Notes: a model not told the origin generated them from the letters alone. Counted from the stretch's first letter, positions 46,431 through 56,020 are shown. The stretch: DNA of 64,000 bases from Arthrobacter sp. PvP023 (GCF_017832975.1 NZ_JAFIBI010000001.1:1984001-2048000); one strand, 5' to 3'. Made by a program: numbers and translations.

Positions 46431-47900
46431 TCATTCAGGGTCCTCTGAGGTTCTTTCCAGCAAAAGCGTCAGCAAGTCCTCCACGGTGCCGGAATTGCCG
46501 GAAGATTCGGTTGCCCCTTCGACATGGAGAAATGCTTCCAGCGCCTCGAGTCTTTCGTCCGCGAACTCGTGAAGCAACGGCAACGCTGCCACCAATAGAT
46601 GGGCCATCAGAGGTGTGCTCCGTGTCTTTGCGGTTGCCGTCGCCTCCTTGAAGTCGAGGGAAAGTTGTCCATCAGGAATGAGGACCACCGCCTTTTCGGC
46701 TCGGCTGCTGGTAGATAGGTCGGCAGCTATCGTCGCAAGTCGCCCGTCTTGTCCAACACCTTCATCAGACATGAACTGAACGGCGGAACCGCCATCTCGG
46801 AGTGTAACCTCTGAGACCTTCATGCCTACAGATTTTCGGGAGAGTACGTCGACGGCTATCCCGATCTGAGGGCCATTGGCTCTATTATCGACATCATCCT
46901 TGCGGTCACCGATAAAGGCTGTGAAATCGGACCCCTCGATGGCCAACGTCCCACCTCGCACCGACCAAAGGAACTTTTTTTCCTCTGAGCCCAGCGTTGC
47001 GTTCGTCGAATTAACGGCAGCGGCACGGCATCTGATGACGTCGAGATTGGCGTTTACGAGCTGCTGGAATCCCTTCCCATTGGTGTCGGTGACATTCATG
47101 TTCGACAACTGGGTAACTGTAAGAGCCCTTCCGATCCGCCGCCAGAACTCCGGGTCCTCCGCACCGACGACGTCCAGGATGTATTGAAGCGAATCATCGT
47201 TCAGCATGCGAGAAAAATCAGCTGGCCCTGGGAACTGGTCCAGCCTCCCCTCGCTCCCCTCCCACACGGCCTGCAAAACGCGCGTCATGCGCGCAGCTTG
47301 AGGCTCGTCCAGGTACTGCTCGATCCTAGCCACAGCTAGACGGGTTGGATCGCTTCTTGTTTCGAGAGCACCGGTGAAGCCGTCCGATATCGCTCTCGTC
47401 ACTTCTTCGACTTGGGGTCGAGCCAGTAAGCCCTTTCCTCCGCGCGTGAGCGCCTGGCTCAACAAGTTGACCCCGGCATTCGACTGCCGCCGCTCAATAA
47501 GGGTGTCAACTCCTTCAGCGTCTGTCACTAACGCATGGTTGTGCTGTGCCGTCTTTTCCAAACTGGCATATGCTTCATCGTTGCCCGGCGGCGGGCTCGT
47601 CAAACCGAAGAACATCGGGTTCAGGACATCAATCTTTGACATCCCGTCTCTAAGTTCATCCAGGTTATCGGTGAACCGCAGGTACACAGGTCGTTCAGCT
47701 TTCTCTCGCCAACTCAATACGAGATCTGGCGCGAAAGTGTGGTTGAAGTAGCTAGTGTCATGGATGCTTACGGACGAGTCGAGGGCTTCGAGCTCTTTGA
47801 TCACGGCGATCTTTACCGCATTTATTGAGTCCTGCGGCGAACGGATCTCCAGGGCGCTCAGAATCTGACCCGCGAAGCTTGGCTGCGTGCTGGGTTTCAC
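46431..47900 (-). CDS. Unrecognised 489-aa protein, second gene of a candidate defence operon
   Basis: I do not recognise this family. The N-terminal part (about residues 40-80) has a nuclease-like strand pattern, FAPDLVLSWREKAERPVYLRF, with a PD pair but Arg where PD-(D/E)XK enzymes carry Lys. A long helical middle (about 110-280) contains RRQSNAGVNLLSQALTRGG and WRRIGRALTVTQL. The C-terminal half looks beta-rich (SVRGGTLAIEGSDFTAFIGD, GIAVDVLSRKSVGMKVSEVTL) and ends in helices. There is no membrane segment. GTG 47900 overlaps the stop of the nuclease-like gene (GTGA), with a GGGG-rich ribosome-binding site inside that gene, so the two proteins are made together and probably act together. 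It sits between a membrane protein and a type ISP enzyme. Confidence 0.75.
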   Translation of the reverse strand: MKPSTQPSFAGQILSALEIRSPQDSINAVKIAVIKELEALDSSVSIHDTSYFNHTFAPDLVLSWREKAERPVYLRFTDNLDELRDGMSKIDVLNPMFFGLTSPPPGNDEAYASLEKTAQHNHALVTDAEGVDTLIERRQSNAGVNLLSQALTRGGKGLLARPQVEEVTRAISDGFTGALETRSDPTRLAVARIEQYLDEPQAARMTRVLQAVWEGSEGRLDQFPGPADFSRMLNDDSLQYILDVVGAEDPEFWRRIGRALTVTQLSNMNVTDTNGKGFQQLVNANLDVIRCRAAAVNSTNATLGSEEKKFLWSVRGGTLAIEGSDFTAFIGDRKDDVDNRANGPQIGIAVDVLSRKSVGMKVSEVTLRDGGSAVQFMSDEGVGQDGRLATIAADLSTSSRAEKAVVLIPDGQLSLDFKEATATAKTRSTPLMAHLLVAALPLLHEFADERLEALEAFLHVEGATESSGNSGTVEDLLTLLLERTSEDPE

Positions 47901-48502
47901 CTCACACCCCTTGCCGTGTCGTGCTGCTCGATGAGACCTCGATGTTCGGCTGAAACCGTCAGCATCTCCTGCTTATCGGACAAAACGATGAGCCAGAGCC
48001 TGTCCGCCACAGCCTTGCAGATCACGCGGTCAACCGCGGCCGCCGCCTCCGCCTCGTCCGCAATGCCGAGGGTGTCAGTGCGGTGCTTGACGACAGCCTC
48101 AAAGACCGTCTCGGCTGAACACAGATGCTCCCACTTTGTAGAGCTGAATGGGTGCCACGTGATCCACATGAAGCTGTCGCAATATTCAGGGCGGGAGACA
48201 TAGGCACAGTAGCTCTTGGCCAGATACTCCTCATACTCGGATGCCTGGTGATTCCGAGTATTTCTGTAATTTTTTACCTCGGCGTAGAAGTTTTGGCCTT
48301 CAAGGTCTCCGCGTCTTAGCAGTCCGCCGAGGTCGTACGAGAAGGGCTGGCGGTCGCTGCCGGCCCAAGGGAAGGTCAGCTTGCGTACAGCAAGCTTGTC
48401 GGGGTTTACCCAACATGCATTGACGCGCGTTGTGGACTCGAGCCATTCTTTGGCTCGCCGTGCTCCTTCGCGACCCTTCTCATGTGTTTCTTCCCCTGAC
48501 AT
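47897..48502 (-). CDS. PD-(D/E)XK nuclease-like protein, first gene of the candidate operon
   Basis: The 201-aa soluble protein contains FSYDLGGLLRRGDLEGQNFYAEVKNYRN (about residues 53-80). The spaced Asp and the E-V-K triad resemble the PD-(D/E)XK active site of restriction-type nucleases. An N-terminal helix (THEKGREGARRAKEWLEST) matches the helix that often carries the first acidic residue. The segment DSFMWITWHPFSSTKWEHL follows. It is transcribed ahead of the 489-aa gene and overlaps it by 4 bases. A 230-bp region separates it from the divergent type ISP gene, so both promoters lie there. Function is inferred from the motif only. Confidence 0.75.
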   Translation of the reverse strand: MSGEETHEKGREGARRAKEWLESTTRVNACWVNPDKLAVRKLTFPWAGSDRQPFSYDLGGLLRRGDLEGQNFYAEVKNYRNTRNHQASEYEEYLAKSYCAYVSRPEYCDSFMWITWHPFSSTKWEHLCSAETVFEAVVKHRTDTLGIADEAEAAAAVDRVICKAVADRLWLIVLSDKQEMLTVSAEHRGLIEQHDTARGVR

Positions 48503-48732
48503 GCCAGAACAATATCCCAGAATGGCTGAGCGGCCGGTGTCCGACGGTCCAGTGTCGAGTGCACCTAACGCAGGTCAAACGACCACTGTGAGGATCAAAT
48601 GCATCGCCGTCTGACAGCAGGGGATGGCTGCGAGCCACATCCAGCGCCGGGAGCGGCTTCAAGAAGATCATATGATCAGAGGCACCGGTTTACGCCGGAT
48701 TCACATGCTTCTCTTCTCTGGGGGTTTTCTCT

Positions 48733-51700
48733 TTGGCAACGACGTTCGATGTACTGCTCGATTCGTACCGTGACCTCGCGGACTCCGAGCGGATGAAGGG
48801 GAACTACTTCGAGCAGCTCGTTGGCCGGTACTTGGAGAAGGACGGCGTCCAGGCCCCGCAGTACCGGAACGTGTGGTTGTGGAGGGACTGGCCGGCCCGT
48901 GCAGGTAAGAAGGACAACGGCATCGACCTGGTGGGCGAGCGTCAGGATGGTGGCTTCACCGCGATCCAGTGCAAGTTCTACGCCGAGGGCCATCGGATTC
49001 AGAAGCAAGACATTGATTCATTCATCTCCGCGTCCGGAAAGGCGCCGTTCACACACCGGCTCATCGTCGACACGACCGGCCGGGACTGGTCAGGCAATGC
49101 GGAGGAGATGCTGGACAATCAACACCTCCCTATCCAGCGCATCGGACTGACCGACTTCCGGAATTCCAATATCGACTGGGCTACCTACGAACTGACCGAT
49201 CCTTCAAAGGCTCCCCGGCTTCATGAGAAGAAGCAGCTGCGCACGCACCAGCACGAAGCGGTCAACGCCGCGTTGAAGGGCTTTGAAACCCGCCACCGGG
49301 GCAAACTGATCATGGCCTGCGGCACCGGCAAGACCTTCACCGCCCTGAAGATCGCCGAACGGGTCGCTGAGCAGGAAGGCCACGCCCGGATCCTGTTCCT
49401 CGTCCCCTCCTTGGCGTTGATGTCCCAGTCGCTTAAGGAGTGGTCGGACGAGACCACGCAGACGATGCACGCCTACGCAGTCTGCTCCGACACGAAGGTC
49501 GGTCGGCAGAAGAATTCGGACTTCACCGATGTGGCCATCCACGACCTGCAGATCCCGGCCACCACAGACGGATCCACGCTGCTGGAAGCGATGGGCGCCC
49601 GCGAGTTGGACGAGGGAATGACGGTGGTTTTTTCCACCTATCAGTCCATCGAGGCAGTGTCGCAGGCACAGAAAGCCGGCCTGCCGGACTTCGACCTGAT
49701 CATCTGCGACGAAGCCCACCGCACCACCGGTGCCACTCTGGCCGGCACCGAGGATTCCCACTTCGTGAAAGTTCACCGCAACGACGTCGTCGCCGGCACC
49801 AAGCGCCTCTACATGACGGCCACCCCGCGGCTATTCAACGACGACACCAAGAACAAGGCGCTCGAGCGGGACGCGATCCTGTGTTCCATGGACGATGAGA
49901 CCATGTACGGGCCGGTGTTCTACCGGATCGGCTTCGGCGAAGCCGTGACGAAAAAACTATTGACTGATTACAAGGTCCTGGTCCTCGGAGTGGAACAAAG
50001 CCAGGTTGTCTCCAGCTTCCAGGACCAGCTGGCGGATTCAGATATGGAACTGCAGATCGACGACGTCGCCAAGCTCATCGGCTGCTGGAACGGACTCGCC
50101 AAGCGCCGCTCCGGCACTCACGAGACGTCCTTCGGCAACGACCTGGCGCCGATGAAACGGGCGGTGGCGTTCAACCGGGACATCAAATCCTCCAAGCTTG
50201 TCGAGTCTGAATTCCCGGATCTGGTCCGGGTGCACCTGGCCAACCTGGACAACGATGACCCCACCGATGACCTGAAGGTCGAGGTCAAGCACGTGGACGG
50301 CGGCTTCAACGCCATCACCCGAGCTGAACGGCTCGACTGGCTCAAGGAAGACCTCGACGGCCCCGAAGATCAGCCCGTCTGCAGGATCCTGACCAACGCC
50401 CGCTGCCTCACCGAGGGCGTGGACGTCCCGTCCCTGGACGCGGTCTTGTTCCTGAACCCGCGCAATTCCATGGTCGACGTCATCCAGGCCGTCGGCCGGG
50501 TGATGCGTATCGCCAAGGGAAAGCAGTTCGGCTACATCATCCTGCCCATCGCTATCCCCGAAGGCATGTCTACCTCCGAGGCGCTGCGGGACAACAACCG
50601 CTACAAGGTCGTATGGCAGGTCCTGCAGGCTCTCCGGGCCCACGATGAACGCATGGACGCCGCGATCAACCAGATCGAGCTCAACGCCAAGGCGCCTGAA
50701 TCCATCCTTGTCGACACCGTGGACCTGTCACCGAAAAAGAAGACCCGGACGAACGTGGGCGGTAATGCCGGCGGCGGGGGAGCCGCGGGTGGCGGTAGAG
50801 ACAACGATGGCGAGGATGAACAGACTTATGTGCAGCCGGCGCTGCAGTTCCCGGTGGGGGAGTGGAAGGATTCTGTCTACGCGAAGATCGTCGACAAGTG
50901 CGGCAACCGCATGTACTGGGAAGACTGGTCCAAAGACATAGCAGACATTGCAAGCAAACACATCACACTCATCAACGCCCTGCTGACGGAGGCGCAACCG
51001 GAACACCGCAAAGCCTTTGACGACTTCATCCAGGGCCTGCAGGAGAACCTGAATCCGGAGATTGACCAGGCCCAGGCCGTAGAAATGCTCGCCCAACACC
51101 TCGTCACCAAGCCCGTCTTCGACGCCATGTTCACGGATTCCAACTTCACCGATCACAACCCCGTCTCGGTGGCGATGCAGAACATCCTGAACCAGCTGGA
51201 TGACCACTCTGCATTCGAGAAGGAACGCGCCGGGCTCGAGAAGTTCTACGACTCCGTCCGCGCCCGGGTGGAGTCCATCGACAACGCCGCCGCCAAACAG
51301 AAGATCATCCTGGAGCTGTACGACAACTTCTTCCGCAACGCCTTCCCCCGCGTCGCGGACCGCCTCGGCATCGTCTTCACACCGGTTCCGGTGGTGGACT
51401 ACATCCTGCGATCCGCGGATGCAGCCCTGCGACTCGAGTTCGGCAAATCCCTCTCGGACGAGGGCGTCTCCATCCTCGAACCCTTTGTCGGCACCGGCAC
51501 CTTCGTGACGCGGCTTCTCCAGTCCGGGTTGATCAAGCCTAGGGACCTGCACCGCAAGTACACCCAGGAGATGTTCGCAAATGAGATCGTCCTCCTCAGC
51601 TACTACATCGCCGCCATTAACATCGAAACAGTCTTCGCCGAAGAATCTACGAAGAATGGCCTCAAGCACGGTTACGTGCCGTTCGACGGCATCGCACTGA

Positions 51701-53589
51701 CCGACACCTTCCAACTCAATGAGACCGACGGCGCCTTCGACTCCGTTGTCTTTCCGGAAAACTCCGAGCGAGTCAAACGGCAGAAGACCCAAAACATCCG
51801 CGTCATCGTGATGAATCCGCCGTATTCGGCCGGGCAGACCAACGCCAACGACAACAATCAGAACCAGAAATATCCGCTGCTGGATGCGTCCATCGCCGAC
51901 AGCTACGCGAAGCTCTCGACAGGGAGCAACAAAAATAGTCTCTATGATTCCTACATCCGCGGAATCCGTTGGGCATCCAATCGGATCAAAGAAGATGGCG
52001 TGATTGCCTTCGTATCCAACGGAAGTTTTATCGACGGCAATACGGCGGACGGCATCCGCAAAACATTCGTCAACGAGTTCAGTCGCATCTTCGTCTACAA
52101 CCTTCGGGGAAATCAGAGGACGTCGGGAGAACAATCCCGAAGGGAGGGGGGCAAAATATTCGGGAGCGGATCGCGCACCCAAGTAGCCATCTGTATCCTC
52201 ATAAAGAAAACCTCCAGCGTCGGGCCAGCCGATATCCAGTACCGGGACATCGGTGACTATCTCACGCGCGATCAGAAACTCGATATCCTTGAGATAGAGC
52301 AATCGCTTGAAGGCACTGACTGGGAGACGATCGTTCCAAACGATCACGGTGACTGGATTAACCATCGGGATGAGAACTACGACAAGTACCAGCCGCTCGG
52401 AGACAAAGCGACAAAGGGCAAATCAAACACCGACGGTATTTTTGAGAACTATTCTCGCGGTTTGGCTACCAGCCGCGATGCTTGGTGCTACAACTTCTCC
52501 CGCAAAGCTCTGGAATCGAACATGCGGCGCATGATCGCGAACTACGAGGCGCAGCGTCTAGCCGGAGGGCCCGTCGACAATGACCCCACCAAGATTGCGT
52601 GGGGCGGAGGCCTAGCCGATGACCTTAAACGCGGGCTAAAGCACGAATTTTACTTAGCCAGTGTTCGTCATGGGTTGTATCGACCCTTTTGCCGTCAGGC
52701 TGTGTACTTTCACCAGTCTATGAATGAACGCACCTATCAATTGCCGACAATGTTCCCGACCGAAGGGCTGCCGAATATTGCCTTGTTCATGAGCAGCCCG
52801 GGCGCCTCCAAACAGTTCTCACCCATGATTGTGGATTCAATCCCCAACCTGCATTTGATCCACACTGGTCAGGCCTTCAGCCTGTACACGTACGAGCCGG
52901 CTTCCGAGGACCAAGTGGACCTGTTTACTGATGCTGAGGCAATCGTCGATGGCTACCGGCGCAAAGACAACATCACCGACGCAACGCTCGCCGCCTATCG
53001 CGGCTTCTACGAAGACCCGCAGGTGGCCAAGGAAGATATCTTTTATTACGTCTACGGCCTACTGCACAGCCCTGCATACAGGGAGAATTACAAAGCAGAC
53101 CTCATGAAGATGCTTCCTCGAGTACCCAAGGCCACGGACTTCTGGGGCTTCAGCAAGGCGGGCCGACAATTGGCGGATCTTCATCTCAATTACGAATCAG
53201 TTGAACCGTATGGCTTGGACGAGACTCGAACGGTGGCTGAGCCTGGATCGTTGCTGGAGCAGTATGAATTCTATCGGGTGACGAAACTTTCCTTTGGAGC
53301 ACGCAAGGACCGCTCCAAAATCATCTACAACGGGCACATTACGCTGTCCGGCATCCCCGAGAATGCTCTCAACTACCAAGTCAATGGAAAATCTGCACTT
53401 GAGTGGATACTGGACCGCTACCAGGTGACCACACACAAGGACTCACAAATTACGAACGACCCCAACGACTACTGCCGTGAAATCGGCAATCCCCGCTATA
53501 TCGTGGAGCTCATCAAACGCATCGTCACCGTTTCGGTGGAGACCGTCATGATTGTCGCTAACCTGCCCGCCCTAGAGATCGTTGAGTAG
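48733..53589 (+). CDS. Type ISP single-polypeptide restriction-modification enzyme
   Basis: The 1618-aa protein has the length and order of the LlaGI/LlaBIII group. It opens with an Mrr-like nuclease domain (NGIDLVGER...TAIQCKF near residues 62-82), then an SF2 helicase with Walker A MACGTGKT near 195, DEAH near 325, and motif VI QAVGRVMRIAKG. A Gly-rich linker (about 675-695) and coupler lead to an N6-adenine methyltransferase with motif I EPFVGTGTF near 915 and NPPY near 1028, and a target-recognition region at the C-terminus. Such enzymes methylate one strand and cleave unmodified DNA after translocation. TTG 48733 has TGGGGG about 8 bases upstream. The gene looks intact, so host methylation is expected. 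Confidence 0.95.
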   Translation: MATTFDVLLDSYRDLADSERMKGNYFEQLVGRYLEKDGVQAPQYRNVWLWRDWPARAGKKDNGIDLVGERQDGGFTAIQCKFYAEGHRIQKQDIDSFISASGKAPFTHRLIVDTTGRDWSGNAEEMLDNQHLPIQRIGLTDFRNSNIDWATYELTDPSKAPRLHEKKQLRTHQHEAVNAALKGFETRHRGKLIMACGTGKTFTALKIAERVAEQEGHARILFLVPSLALMSQSLKEWSDETTQTMHAYAVCSDTKVGRQKNSDFTDVAIHDLQIPATTDGSTLLEAMGARELDEGMTVVFSTYQSIEAVSQAQKAGLPDFDLIICDEAHRTTGATLAGTEDSHFVKVHRNDVVAGTKRLYMTATPRLFNDDTKNKALERDAILCSMDDETMYGPVFYRIGFGEAVTKKLLTDYKVLVLGVEQSQVVSSFQDQLADSDMELQIDDVAKLIGCWNGLAKRRSGTHETSFGNDLAPMKRAVAFNRDIKSSKLVESEFPDLVRVHLANLDNDDPTDDLKVEVKHVDGGFNAITRAERLDWLKEDLDGPEDQPVCRILTNARCLTEGVDVPSLDAVLFLNPRNSMVDVIQAVGRVMRIAKGKQFGYIILPIAIPEGMSTSEALRDNNRYKVVWQVLQALRAHDERMDAAINQIELNAKAPESILVDTVDLSPKKKTRTNVGGNAGGGGAAGGGRDNDGEDEQTYVQPALQFPVGEWKDSVYAKIVDKCGNRMYWEDWSKDIADIASKHITLINALLTEAQPEHRKAFDDFIQGLQENLNPEIDQAQAVEMLAQHLVTKPVFDAMFTDSNFTDHNPVSVAMQNILNQLDDHSAFEKERAGLEKFYDSVRARVESIDNAAAKQKIILELYDNFFRNAFPRVADRLGIVFTPVPVVDYILRSADAALRLEFGKSLSDEGVSILEPFVGTGTFVTRLLQSGLIKPRDLHRKYTQEMFANEIVLLSYYIAAINIETVFAEESTKNGLKHGYVPFDGIALTDTFQLNETDGAFDSVVFPENSERVKRQKTQNIRVIVMNPPYSAGQTNANDNNQNQKYPLLDASIADSYAKLSTGSNKNSLYDSYIRGIRWASNRIKEDGVIAFVSNGSFIDGNTADGIRKTFVNEFSRIFVYNLRGNQRTSGEQSRREGGKIFGSGSRTQVAICILIKKTSSVGPADIQYRDIGDYLTRDQKLDILEIEQSLEGTDWETIVPNDHGDWINHRDENYDKYQPLGDKATKGKSNTDGIFENYSRGLATSRDAWCYNFSRKALESNMRRMIANYEAQRLAGGPVDNDPTKIAWGGGLADDLKRGLKHEFYLASVRHGLYRPFCRQAVYFHQSMNERTYQLPTMFPTEGLPNIALFMSSPGASKQFSPMIVDSIPNLHLIHTGQAFSLYTYEPASEDQVDLFTDAEAIVDGYRRKDNITDATLAAYRGFYEDPQVAKEDIFYYVYGLLHSPAYRENYKADLMKMLPRVPKATDFWGFSKAGRQLADLHLNYESVEPYGLDETRTVAEPGSLLEQYEFYRVTKLSFGARKDRSKIIYNGHITLSGIPENALNYQVNGKSALEWILDRYQVTTHKDSQITNDPNDYCREIGNPRYIVELIKRIVTVSVETVMIVANLPALEIVE

Positions 53590-53716
53590 TAGTTACCGGT
53601 TGCAAACCATAGTGCCATTCTCCACCTTGATGACCGCCGACTACAGATGACGTAAGCACCGCCGTGCCCGGCCAAGCCGGGGACGCCGAGTCCTCGTGGT
53701 CGCATGAGATACCAGA

Positions 53717-53753
53717 AAGGGAAGTTCCGCCGGCATCGGGCGGAACTTCCCTT
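53717..53753. terminator. Terminator between the ISP enzyme and stress-protein genes
   Basis: A perfect 15-bp inverted repeat (53717-53731 with 53739-53753, arm AAGGGAAGTTCCGCC) with a 7-nt loop lies between the convergent genes. Confidence 0.85.
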
Positions 53754-53779
53754 CGAATCTCGCTGCAATTGGGCCGGTC

Positions 53780-54670
53780 CTACTCCTTAGGAGTGTTCCT
53801 GTCTTCGGTTTCCGCGGGCCCGTGTGCTTGGTCCTGGGTCGGCGCTCCGCGGCCGGCCCCGGGCTGGTCCGTCACGCGGACCCCGTACTGGGGCCGGCCG
53901 TCCGGAAGGTCGGGGTAGCGGACCGCTGCGACGGGCGCCTGGGTGGGCTGGGGCGCACTCTCTGTGTGGCCACCCTGCTCTCCTGCACTACTGCCCTGTC
54001 CCGGAGTGCCAGAAGCCGGATCGCCGGCGCCCTGCTGGCCATAGGGGTCGTTCCAGCCCGCGGGACGGGCGGGTGCCTGACCCGGCTGCTGCGCCTGACC
54101 CGGCTGGCCGTGCTGCTGGCCCTGATACCCCTGCGCGCTGTAGGGAGCAGCGGCCGCATCCGAGCGGGTCATGGGCAGCTGCTGGAGGAGCCGGCGGGCC
54201 TCGTGCGCGGCTTCAACGGACACCACGACGTCGTAGCTGGTGGCCACAACCTGGCTGGTTGAGGTGAAGTCCCGCTTTCCGCGCTGCATGGCATAAGTGA
54301 CGATGCCGAACAGCATAAAGAAGGCAGCACCCATCAGCACCGAAGCCAGGATGGAGAAGTAGCCCGGGGAGGGCGCAAAGAAGGACAGCATCACGCCGAC
54401 AAACAAGCCGAACCACATACCGCTGAGCGCGCCGGAGAGGGCCACCCGGGGATAGCTGAGGCGGCCGGTTACCCGCTCCACCATTTTGAGTTCGTTGCCC
54501 ACGATGGAAACCATCTGGACCGGGAACTGCTGGTCAGCGAGGTAGTCCACCGCCTTCTGGGCATCCAGGTAGGAGGTGTACGAGCCGACGGTGTCACCGA
54601 CCGGAACCATGCGGGCGTCGTCGGCCCCGTTAGGGTTGCCGGCCTTGGGAGCACCAAAAATGTTTGACAT
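53780..54670 (-). CDS. General stress protein-like membrane protein
   Basis: The 296-aa protein has an N-terminal GsiB/YflT-like stress domain (VGSYTSYLDAQKAVDYLADQQFPVQMVSIVGNELKMVERVTG). Two membrane helices follow (about 72-92 and 98-120), then a short folded segment (FTSTSQVVATSYDVVVSVEAAHEARRLLQQL). The C-terminal tail is long, disordered and Gln/Pro/Gly-rich. Proteins like this are usual in Arthrobacter-type chromosomes, so its presence inside the island could mean a nearby boundary. ATG 54670 (AGGTG upstream) is preferred; ATG 54688 is also possible. The repetitive tail may mediate protein contacts. Confidence 0.8.
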   Translation of the reverse strand: MSNIFGAPKAGNPNGADDARMVPVGDTVGSYTSYLDAQKAVDYLADQQFPVQMVSIVGNELKMVERVTGRLSYPRVALSGALSGMWFGLFVGVMLSFFAPSPGYFSILASVLMGAAFFMLFGIVTYAMQRGKRDFTSTSQVVATSYDVVVSVEAAHEARRLLQQLPMTRSDAAAAPYSAQGYQGQQHGQPGQAQQPGQAPARPAGWNDPYGQQGAGDPASGTPGQGSSAGEQGGHTESAPQPTQAPVAAVRYPDLPDGRPQYGVRVTDQPGAGRGAPTQDQAHGPAETEDRNTPKE

Positions 54671-54851
54671 ACACCTATTCTTGCCCATAAAGGTGACTGT
54701 GTGCTGAATTCAGCTAAATGTGCAGCCGATGATTGGCGTTTCCGTACGTCGGAGCCGGGGAATGCGCACGGCAACGAACAGCAGGACGGGCGTCCGCGGA
54801 GCAAAGTCGAGTTGCCCGGGAGCCTGTGATCAGTGGCTAGGACTGAGCCGC

Positions 54852-55526
54852 CTATCCAAGCCGGACGTTCCGCGCTCCCGGTGGTCGGCCGCGGGTCCTG
54901 CCGTCCGGCCAGCCAGGTAGACGCGTGTTCAGCTGTATTTCTTTGTCCTGGTCCAGTTCTTTGCGGCGGTATTTCATGCGTTGGATGTGCAGCCACATAC
55001 CAAGGAGCCGTTCTTCTTCGGTGTCTGTCTTCTTGTGGCGTGGCCAGTCGTTCCCGGCGGCCATGTAGGCGGTGAGCTCGTGCAGGCGTTGGACCCAGCG
55101 GGCTTCGTCATTGGATGTGCGGGTGCGCTGTTCCCAACCGGGGATTTCCTGGAGGCCGTCGCTGTAGGTGGAAGCGAGGGTGCCCCGATCTCGGTCCTGG
55201 CGTCGTCTCGTCAGCCACGTCGCGAGAGCACGTTCCCTTGGTGAGGCGGACTTCGTCGAAGGCAGCCGGCCTTCGGCCCTGTATAAGGCGATGGTGTCGG
55301 TGAGGTTTTGCAGCCCGCCTGACGTGAGGCGGGTGACCGGGGGCACTCGGGTTGCGTTGCGGTGCTCGTCCCTGATGGACGGTTCCGCCGTGATGGCGAT
55401 GGCCAGATGGTAGCGCACGGTGCTTTGGGCAGCACCAGCAGTGGCAGCGATTTTTGCGGTTGTGAGGCCTTGCCGGTACATCTGGACCCACTCCGAGTGA
55501 GGTGCCGTCCTTTTGTATTCGGGCAT
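54852..55526 (-). CDS. Helix-turn-helix protein with two helicase-associated domains
   Basis: The 224-aa protein starts with a helix-turn-helix (about residues 12-45: YRQGLTTAKIAATAGAAQSTVRYHL). Two helicase-associated (HA) domains follow (about 70-130 and 138-205), recognisable by the pattern L...y...G.lP......er.L..Wl..rR.......L......L..i.GW. The tail is basic and GR-rich (GRTRGRPPGARN), suggesting DNA binding. HA-domain proteins of this sort are frequent on actinobacterial plasmids and islands, but their function is unknown. It starts 6 bases after the stop of the 48-aa gene, forming a two-gene operon. Confidence 0.75.
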   Translation of the reverse strand: MPEYKRTAPHSEWVQMYRQGLTTAKIAATAGAAQSTVRYHLAIAITAEPSIRDEHRNATRVPPVTRLTSGGLQNLTDTIALYRAEGRLPSTKSASPRERALATWLTRRRQDRDRGTLASTYSDGLQEIPGWEQRTRTSNDEARWVQRLHELTAYMAAGNDWPRHKKTDTEEERLLGMWLHIQRMKYRRKELDQDKEIQLNTRLPGWPDGRTRGRPPGARNVRLG

Positions 55527-55532
55527 GGCCGA

Positions 55533-55679
55533 TCAGTGGTCCGTGCGGCTGGCGATCAGCTTCGTGCTTCCCGGGACGGCAGCCTCGATGGCGCCCTTGG
55601 CGTTGTCGTAGCTGTCGCCCTGGACGGTGATGTAGTCAATGCTGCCGTCGGCTCGCTGGATCGTTCCGATAAGGTCCAT
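55533..55679 (-). CDS. Small conserved-looking protein upstream of the HA-domain gene
   Basis: A 48-aa frame encodes MDLIGTIQRADGSIDYITVQ, then GDSYDNAKGAIEAAVPGSTK and LIASRTDH. It has balanced protein-like composition and a compact beta-alpha-beta pattern ending in the basic LIASRTDH. It ends 6 bases before the HA-domain gene starts, so it is probably its operon partner. The ribosome-binding site is weak. No family function is known to me. Confidence 0.6.
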   Translation of the reverse strand: MDLIGTIQRADGSIDYITVQGDSYDNAKGAIEAAVPGSTKLIASRTDH

Positions 55680-56020
55680 CGGATCAGCCTAAACGGCTCT
55701 CCGGGTTACCCGCCATGAACCTGGCAGGTTCGTGGCGAAGCGCCTCAGCGCATGTTGCAGCCTCGCTGTCTCACGGAGGCAGTCGACGGGTCGGAACCCG
55801 CCGAGCTCCGGGGTACCTGCCGGATGCCGGCTGCGGTGGTCCTGCGCTTCGCGGTCTGAGAGGAACATCTCTATCCCGGCCGGCCGGGAAGTCGAGTTTC
55901 AGAGCGCCCACTAAACTCCTTGCGCGCCGCCAAGAGGCCAGTGAACGTCGAGCTGATGAAGGGCTTGATAGCGGCGCCAAGGTTCAAGACAGGGCATCGA
56001 CAACCACAGGCCACAGAGGT
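55680..56020. other. Intergenic stretch, no gene seen
   Basis: The open frames here are Arg/Ser/Pro-rich and look like artefacts of high GC content. No hairpin terminator or tRNA was found. Confidence 0.4.

Noticed and set aside
50728..52365. A 545-codon minus-strand frame
   Set aside because: It mirrors the middle of the type ISP gene and has no motifs.
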